Shown here one piece after another: positions 58,244-61,950 of a DNA stretch of 61,950 nucleotides. Each line of letters begins with the position of its first letter. Position 1 is the first letter of the stretch. The stretch is taken from assembly GCA_035527455.1 (NCBI GenBank), contig DATLAN010000169.1:1-61950 (forward strand), given 5' to 3'. Position numbers and translations under genes: made by a program. The stretch is from DATLAN01 sp035527455. Lineage in GTDB: Bacteria; Planctomycetota; Planctomycetia; Pirellulales; Thermoguttaceae. The notes under the pieces were generated by a model. That model did no database searches, was not told the DNA's origin, and saw nothing but the letters and a program-made list of their open reading frames with translations.

Positions 58244-58669
58244 ATGAATACGAAAGTCCTCCTGGCGGACGATTCCATGGTGATGCGCGCCATCGTCGCC
58301 GACGCACTTCACGACATCGGCGTCACCGACGTGGTGCAAACCGCCGGCGGCGATGAAGCGCTCGAACGGTTCATGCAGCAGGACTTCGACCTGGTGATCG
58401 TCGACTGGTGCATGCCTGGCATGAACGGACTGGACGTCATCCGCGGAATTCGCGCCACCGGATCCGACGTGCCGATTATCATGGTCACTGCCACGGGCAC
58501 GGAGCGAGACGAGGTCATGGAAGCCGTCCGAACCGGGGCGTCCGACTATCTGCTCAAACCGTTCGACCTCCAAGTGCTCCGCGAGAAGCTGAAGAGACTC
58601 TGCCCGCAAGCCAGGCCCGACGCCGTGAGATTCCCGCTGGAACAACGCCTGGCTGCATCTGGGGCTTGA
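58244..58669 (+). CDS. CheY-like response regulator (stand-alone receiver)
   Basis: This 141-residue protein is a complete receiver domain: LLADDSMVMR (Asp9, Asp10), LVIVDWCMPG with the phospho-acceptor Asp54, IIMVTATG with Thr82, and LLKPFD with Lys105. There is no output domain. It ends with a basic patch (PQARPDAVRFPLEQRLAASGA). A strong AAAAAGGAG site precedes the ATG. No histidine kinase or chemotaxis gene is nearby, so its partner is unknown. The downstream DUF4159 gene is on the same strand, 309 bp away. Confidence 0.88.
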   Translation: MNTKVLLADDSMVMRAIVADALHDIGVTDVVQTAGGDEALERFMQQDFDLVIVDWCMPGMNGLDVIRGIRATGSDVPIIMVTATGTERDEVMEAVRTGASDYLLKPFDLQVLREKLKRLCPQARPDAVRFPLEQRLAASGA

Positions 58670-58978
58670 ACTTGGCGGTCGCCGGACGGCAGGGACCTTG
58701 GTCCGGGGAATATCTGGCCGGGAAACGTCCGAATTGTTGAGAGCAGCCGCGATCGGGGTGCGCGCAACCCGGGCCCTTCGGGTGGTATGCCATGTAGCTC
58801 GCAGGGGTGATCGTGGTTCAGAACCCCGGATTCCGCGAGGGAATCTTGACGAACCCCCCGGTTTCCGGCAAAATGAGAATCGCTGGGGTAGATGCTCGGA
58901 TCGAGTCGGAGCACGTTTACCCCACACGACTTTTGCCCGCAACACTCGCGGAAATCAAGAGAAGAGAAGGGAAACCAC
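58670..58978. other. Intergenic region between the CheY-like and DUF4159 genes
   Basis: I see no gene. The region contains no repeat of the families described. AAGGG just before 58979 is the ribosome-binding site of the DUF4159 gene. Confidence 0.45.
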
Positions 58979-60550
58979 ATGGACCCCACAAATCATCGCG
59001 AAGACGACGGGCTGTCACGGCGGAAGTTCTTGGAGAAGATGGGACGCACGGCCGCCGCCGGCGGGGCCGCGGGCTCGTTGGGGTTGCCGGCCCTTTCGTT
59101 CGGCCAGGAGGACTCCGGCCCTCGCAACTGCGGTCCTCCGCCGAAGGCCAAGCCGCAGCATCGTACCGGCGGCGAGTCCTTCGCTCCGCTGCCGCTGCCG
59201 GTCACGCCCCTGCGGCGCAGCGAGAAGAAAAAGCCGCCCAGCCCGCCGGCTTTGATCGGCAAGATGGCCATGGGCCCGATCCAGTGGATCACGCAGGAAG
59301 GCAAGCGGGTGAAGACACGCGACTGGATGACCGATCCGGCCGACGTCGACACGCTGCTGAAGTGGACCAACGAGAAGCTGGGAATCAACTACGGCTCGGT
59401 CGAGGCGGACTTCATCCATTTTTCGTACGATCCCCGCGAACTGCCCGCGCTGTTGTTCGCCGGGCACGACGATTTCCAGCTCGACGACGAGATCCGCGGG
59501 AAGCTCGCCGGGTACGTCCGCGACGGCGGCATGATCCTCGGCGACGCCTGTTGCGGTTGGAAGGACTTCGCCGAGGCGTTCCGGCGCGAAATGGAGTTGA
59601 TCTTCCCCGGCCGCTCTTTGCGCAAGGCGCTGCCCGAGGAACCGCTTTACTCCTCCTACTACAAGCTCGGCGATCTGACGTACAAGAGGGCCGACGGGTC
59701 GACCTTCAGCGAGGAGCCCTGCCTGGAGACGATCGACTTCGGCTGCCGTAGCGGCGTGGTCTTCTCGCCGCGCGACATGACGTGCGGATGGGACGGACAC
59801 GAGCACGACGCCGGCACCCGCGTGGTGGTCGACGATGCTCGGCAACTCGGCGCGAATCTGGTCACCTATCTGCTGGGCACGTTCCAACTCGGCCGGTTCT
59901 TGAGCACGACGAAAGTCTATTACGAGGCCACCGCGCCCAGCCGGGACGATTTCATCTTCGCCCAATTGCAGCACGAAGGCGACTGGGACCCCGATCCTTC
60001 GGCCGTACACAACCTGTTGAAATACGCAAGCGATAATTCCACGTTGGAGGTGAAGTTCAAGCGGGAGAACCTCGGCCTGAAGGACTCCCGCACGGCGACC
60101 TGCCCGTTGCTGTACATGACCGGCCACCGCGAGTTCCACTGGGACCAGGAGGAAGTGGGCCGGTTGCAGCGGTACCTCGGGGCGGGCGGAATCCTGTTGG
60201 CCGACGCCTGTTGCGGGCGGATGTCGTTCGACCTGGCGTTCCGCCGCGAGATTACGAAGGTCTTGCCCGACAGCAAGCTCGTTACGCTGCCGATGGACCA
60301 CCCGGTGTATCATTGCCACTACGACATCGAGCAGGTGGAGTACACGCCGCGGGTCCGCGAGGATTTCGGGCCGCTGATGACGCCGGAGTTGGAGGGCGTG
60401 TTCATCGACGGCCGCCTGGCGGTGATCTACAGCAAGTTCGACCTGGGCAACGGCTGGGAGCAATTCCCCCACGCCTACAGCTACGGCCTGAAGGACGAAG
60501 CGGCCCTGCAGATCGGGACCAATGTGATCGTGTATGCGGTAACGCATTGA
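58979..60550 (+). CDS. Tat-exported protein with two DUF4159 modules
   Basis: This 523-residue protein has a twin-arginine signal (SRRKFLEKMGRTAAAGGAAGSLG). A Pro-rich linker (PPPKAKPQHRTGG..., KKKPPSPPAL) comes next. Module 1 lies at about residues 125-340 (DFIHFSYDPRELPALLFAGHDDFQLDDEIRGKLAGYVRDGGMILGDACCGWKDFAEAFRREME). Module 2 lies at about 340-520 (DFIFAQLQHEGDWDPDPSAVHNLLKY, EVGRLQRYLGAGGILLADACCGRMSFDLAFRREITKVLP). The two D-A-C-C-G blocks are almost the same, so the gene arose by duplication. DUF4159 proteins are often found near MoxR/DUF58/BatA-type genes. The start was set by the Tat signal. The role is unknown. Confidence 0.8.
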   Translation: MDPTNHREDDGLSRRKFLEKMGRTAAAGGAAGSLGLPALSFGQEDSGPRNCGPPPKAKPQHRTGGESFAPLPLPVTPLRRSEKKKPPSPPALIGKMAMGPIQWITQEGKRVKTRDWMTDPADVDTLLKWTNEKLGINYGSVEADFIHFSYDPRELPALLFAGHDDFQLDDEIRGKLAGYVRDGGMILGDACCGWKDFAEAFRREMELIFPGRSLRKALPEEPLYSSYYKLGDLTYKRADGSTFSEEPCLETIDFGCRSGVVFSPRDMTCGWDGHEHDAGTRVVVDDARQLGANLVTYLLGTFQLGRFLSTTKVYYEATAPSRDDFIFAQLQHEGDWDPDPSAVHNLLKYASDNSTLEVKFKRENLGLKDSRTATCPLLYMTGHREFHWDQEEVGRLQRYLGAGGILLADACCGRMSFDLAFRREITKVLPDSKLVTLPMDHPVYHCHYDIEQVEYTPRVREDFGPLMTPELEGVFIDGRLAVIYSKFDLGNGWEQFPHAYSYGLKDEAALQIGTNVIVYAVTH

Positions 60551-60615
60551 GTTGTCAGTCGTCAGTTTTCAGTTTTCAGTTGTCAGTTTTCAGTTGTCAG
60601 TTGTCAGTTGTCAGT
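60551..60615 (+). repeat. Heptamer array (TCAGTTG/TCAGTTT family), forward arm
   Basis: About nine copies of TCAGTTG, TCAGTTT or TCAGTCG run at a 7-bp period from one base after the stop of the DUF4159 gene. The inverse units are at 60851-60881. The same family forms the larger array pair at 39524-39962. Confidence 0.85.
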
Positions 60616-60665
60616 CGGCCGGACTGTATACGCGGGACGATAGCTGGCGAAAAAAGAAGGTTGTC

Positions 60666-60768
60666 GGGACTGGGGATTGGGGGCTCGGGTCTCGGGAAAC
60701 GGAACACCGACATCCCGAACCCCAAACCCCCAGCCCCTAGTCCCGAACCCCTAACCCCGAACCCCGCA
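60666..60768. repeat. G-rich/C-rich inverted heptamer array (telomere-like)
   Basis: Positions 60666-60702 hold GGGACTG GGGATTG GGGGCTC GGGTCTC GGGAAAC at a 7-bp period. Positions 60713-60768 hold the inverse, CCCGAAC CCCAAAC CCCCAGC CCCTAGT CCCGAAC CCCTAAC CCCGAAC. The G-runs of three or more with short loops are a G-quadruplex pattern, and the C-rich strand is an i-motif pattern. The CCCTAAC unit equals the telomeric CCCTAA plus one base. Confidence 0.8.
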
Positions 60769-60850
60769 ACGCGGCAGAGCCGCAACCAAACGGCGGGCAA
60801 GCCCGCCCGCTAAACGTTGCGATCACAATCGGTTACGTCAAACACGCGCG

Positions 60851-60881
60851 CACTGACAACTGACAACTGAAAACTGACAAC
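60851..60881 (+). repeat. Heptamer array (ACTGACA family), reverse arm
   Basis: Four units (ACTGACA, ACTGACA, ACTGAAA, ACTGACA) end eight bases before the ATG at 60889. They are the reverse complement of the units at 60551-60615. The arm is the immediate leader of the last gene. Confidence 0.8.
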
Positions 60882-60888
60882 TTCCCCC

Positions 60889-61950
60889 ATGTCCCCAGCA
60901 GCCGACAACGTGATTCGCCGGCTTGACGCGGCGCGGCAGAAATGGTGGTTCTTCACGCTGACAACCACCACGGTGATCGCCGTGTGCGCCTCGTTCGGCA
61001 CGCTGTTGGCCTTGATGCTGGCCGACGCTTACGCGCGATTCTCGCAGGTCACGTTGCTGTTCATGGCGGCCGGCTGGCTGGCGATGACCTTGGCGCTGGT
61101 GGTGCTGGTGTGCCGCCGTTTGCTGCGGAACCAGCGGAGCCTGGAGGCCACGGCCCGGCGCGTCGAGTCGGAATGTCCCGAACTGGGGAGCAACCTGATC
61201 AACCTGGTCCAACTCTGCGAGGATCATGGCGGCGAAGGTCGGGCGTTTCGGGCCGCCGCGGTCAAGGAGGCGGTGGCGAAGGTCGGGCACGCCCGCTTCG
61301 AGGGCGCCGCCGCACAGCAGCCCGCCTGGCGACGTTTCCTCTACTGCATGCAGACGCCGCGCGATCTGGCCGTGTCGGTCGGCGTGTTGGGCCTGTTGAT
61401 CGTACTGGCCGTGCTGTGCCACCTCTACGTGGCCAATTTCGGCTCGGCGGCCGATCGGCTGATGAACCCCTGGACGTTCGTCCCCTCGGTCGGCGAGGTC
61501 GAGATCGTCGAGGTCACGCCCGGCAACGCCGAAGTGATCCTCGGCGGCAGTCTGCAGATCGCCGCCGTGATCGACAATCCCGACGGCCGGCCGCACAAGG
61601 CCGTGCTCTTCATCACGCCCGAGGGCGAGGAAGAATCGCAACTGGTGATGACGGCCGACGACGAACACGGCCGCTACACGCTCACGCTCTCTTCGGTCGT
61701 CAAGCCCTTCGCCTACCGGCTGGAAATCGGCGATACGCAGACCGAGATCTACACGGTGAAGGTCCTCGCGAAGCCGACCGTGCTGGACGCTCAGATCACG
61801 CTGCACTACCCGGCGTACATGAACCAGGATCCGCAGCCGCTGCCGCAAACGCACCTCGACCTGGACGCTCCGCAGTACGCCTCCGCTGAACTGCGCATCC
61901 GGCCCTCGGTGCGCCTGAATCAAGACCCGGACGAGATCGAATTCCGCAGC
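60889..61950 (+). CDS. Membrane protein of DUF4175-like type, cut off by the window end
   Basis: The first 354 codons are visible. Two adjacent hydrophobic segments (WWFFTLTTTTVIAVCASFGTLLALML and VTLLFMAAGWLAMTLALVVLV) follow the N-terminus. A third (LAVSVGVLGLLIVLAVLCHLYV) lies at about residue 165. After NPWTFVPSVGEVEIVEVTPGNAEVILGGSLQIAAVID a set of beta-strands (ESQLVMTADDEHGRYTLTLSSVVKPFAYRLEIGDTQTEIYTVKVL) looks like an immunoglobulin-like domain. The N-terminal membrane layout resembles DUF4175 proteins, which can exceed 800 residues. The reading frame runs open to the last base. The ATG at 60889 directly follows the heptamer arm. A DUF4159 gene stands just upstream, a frequent arrangement. 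Confidence 0.68.
   Translation, partial: MSPAADNVIRRLDAARQKWWFFTLTTTTVIAVCASFGTLLALMLADAYARFSQVTLLFMAAGWLAMTLALVVLVCRRLLRNQRSLEATARRVESECPELGSNLINLVQLCEDHGGEGRAFRAAAVKEAVAKVGHARFEGAAAQQPAWRRFLYCMQTPRDLAVSVGVLGLLIVLAVLCHLYVANFGSAADRLMNPWTFVPSVGEVEIVEVTPGNAEVILGGSLQIAAVIDNPDGRPHKAVLFITPEGEEESQLVMTADDEHGRYTLTLSSVVKPFAYRLEIGDTQTEIYTVKVLAKPTVLDAQITLHYPAYMNQDPQPLPQTHLDLDAPQYASAELRIRPSVRLNQDPDEIEFRS

Noticed and set aside
60838..61923. A minus-strand open frame opposite the truncated last gene.
   Set aside because: The plus-strand frame starts with an ATG at a heptamer leader, has three membrane helices and stays open to the window end. The minus frame has no signal or motif.

Overview
The window reads as chromosomal DNA of a planctomycete, most likely a Pirellulales-type organism. 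The support is a GC-rich sequence with a BBP7-type outer-membrane barrel protein, PEP-CTERM exported proteins, Tat-exported reductases, large secreted proteins built from unusual repeats, a double-length UvrA and a DUF4159 protein. I saw no integrase, transposase, rRNA or tRNA gene. The assignment is an inference from gene content, because no marker gene was searched.

Layout. 0-3 kb: a zinc-ribbon protein, a CpsB-type PHP phosphatase, a secreted HExxH peptidase and a small exported protein. 3-7 kb (minus): two PEP-CTERM proteins and a BBP7 barrel protein. 7-17 kb is mostly housekeeping: transaldolase, mtaB, clpS, an M20 peptidase, serS, a TPR protein, rpsT, pyrK and rluB. 17-22.5 kb: a lipoprotein, a proline-rich exported protein, guaB, a MazG-like hydrolase, a degenerate receiver protein and birA. 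22.6-30.4 kb (minus): an alpha-toroid protein and a GND-repeat protein in one operon, an RlmM-like methyltransferase and a repeat-rich CARDB protein. 30.8-41.2 kb: a disordered charged protein, a membrane-anchored sulfatase-fold enzyme, a large secreted glycoside-hydrolase-like protein, a SPOR-like protein, rdgB and a PH-like membrane protein. 41.2-49.1 kb: a CBM9-like gene translationally coupled to a 2411-residue UvrA with four ABC modules. 49.2-57.5 kb (minus): a DUF433/DUF5615 toxin-antitoxin pair, a 1147-residue double FAD-oxidoreductase, an AbiL-type (RloA/RloB) defence pair, a tetraheme cytochrome and a Tat aldo/keto reductase. 58.2 kb to the end (plus): a CheY protein, a tandem DUF4159 Tat protein and a membrane protein cut off by the window edge.

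The most unusual layer is non-coding. Many short hairpins begin with GTAG, the signature of REP elements mobilised by REP-associated tyrosine transposases (RAYTs). They sit between convergent genes, encode the tails of several proteins and have entered uvrA in frame. Several intergenic regions also carry tandem arrays with a 7-bp period, mostly as inverted pairs. The four arrays use four different heptamer families. The longest pair fills the whole leader of rdgB, and one is telomere-like and could form G-quadruplex or i-motif structures.

The best candidates for undescribed biology are the inverted heptamer arrays, the GND-repeat/alpha-toroid operon, the fused tandem UvrA with its C-terminal domain and partner gene, and the double-FAD/discoidin/HEAT protein.
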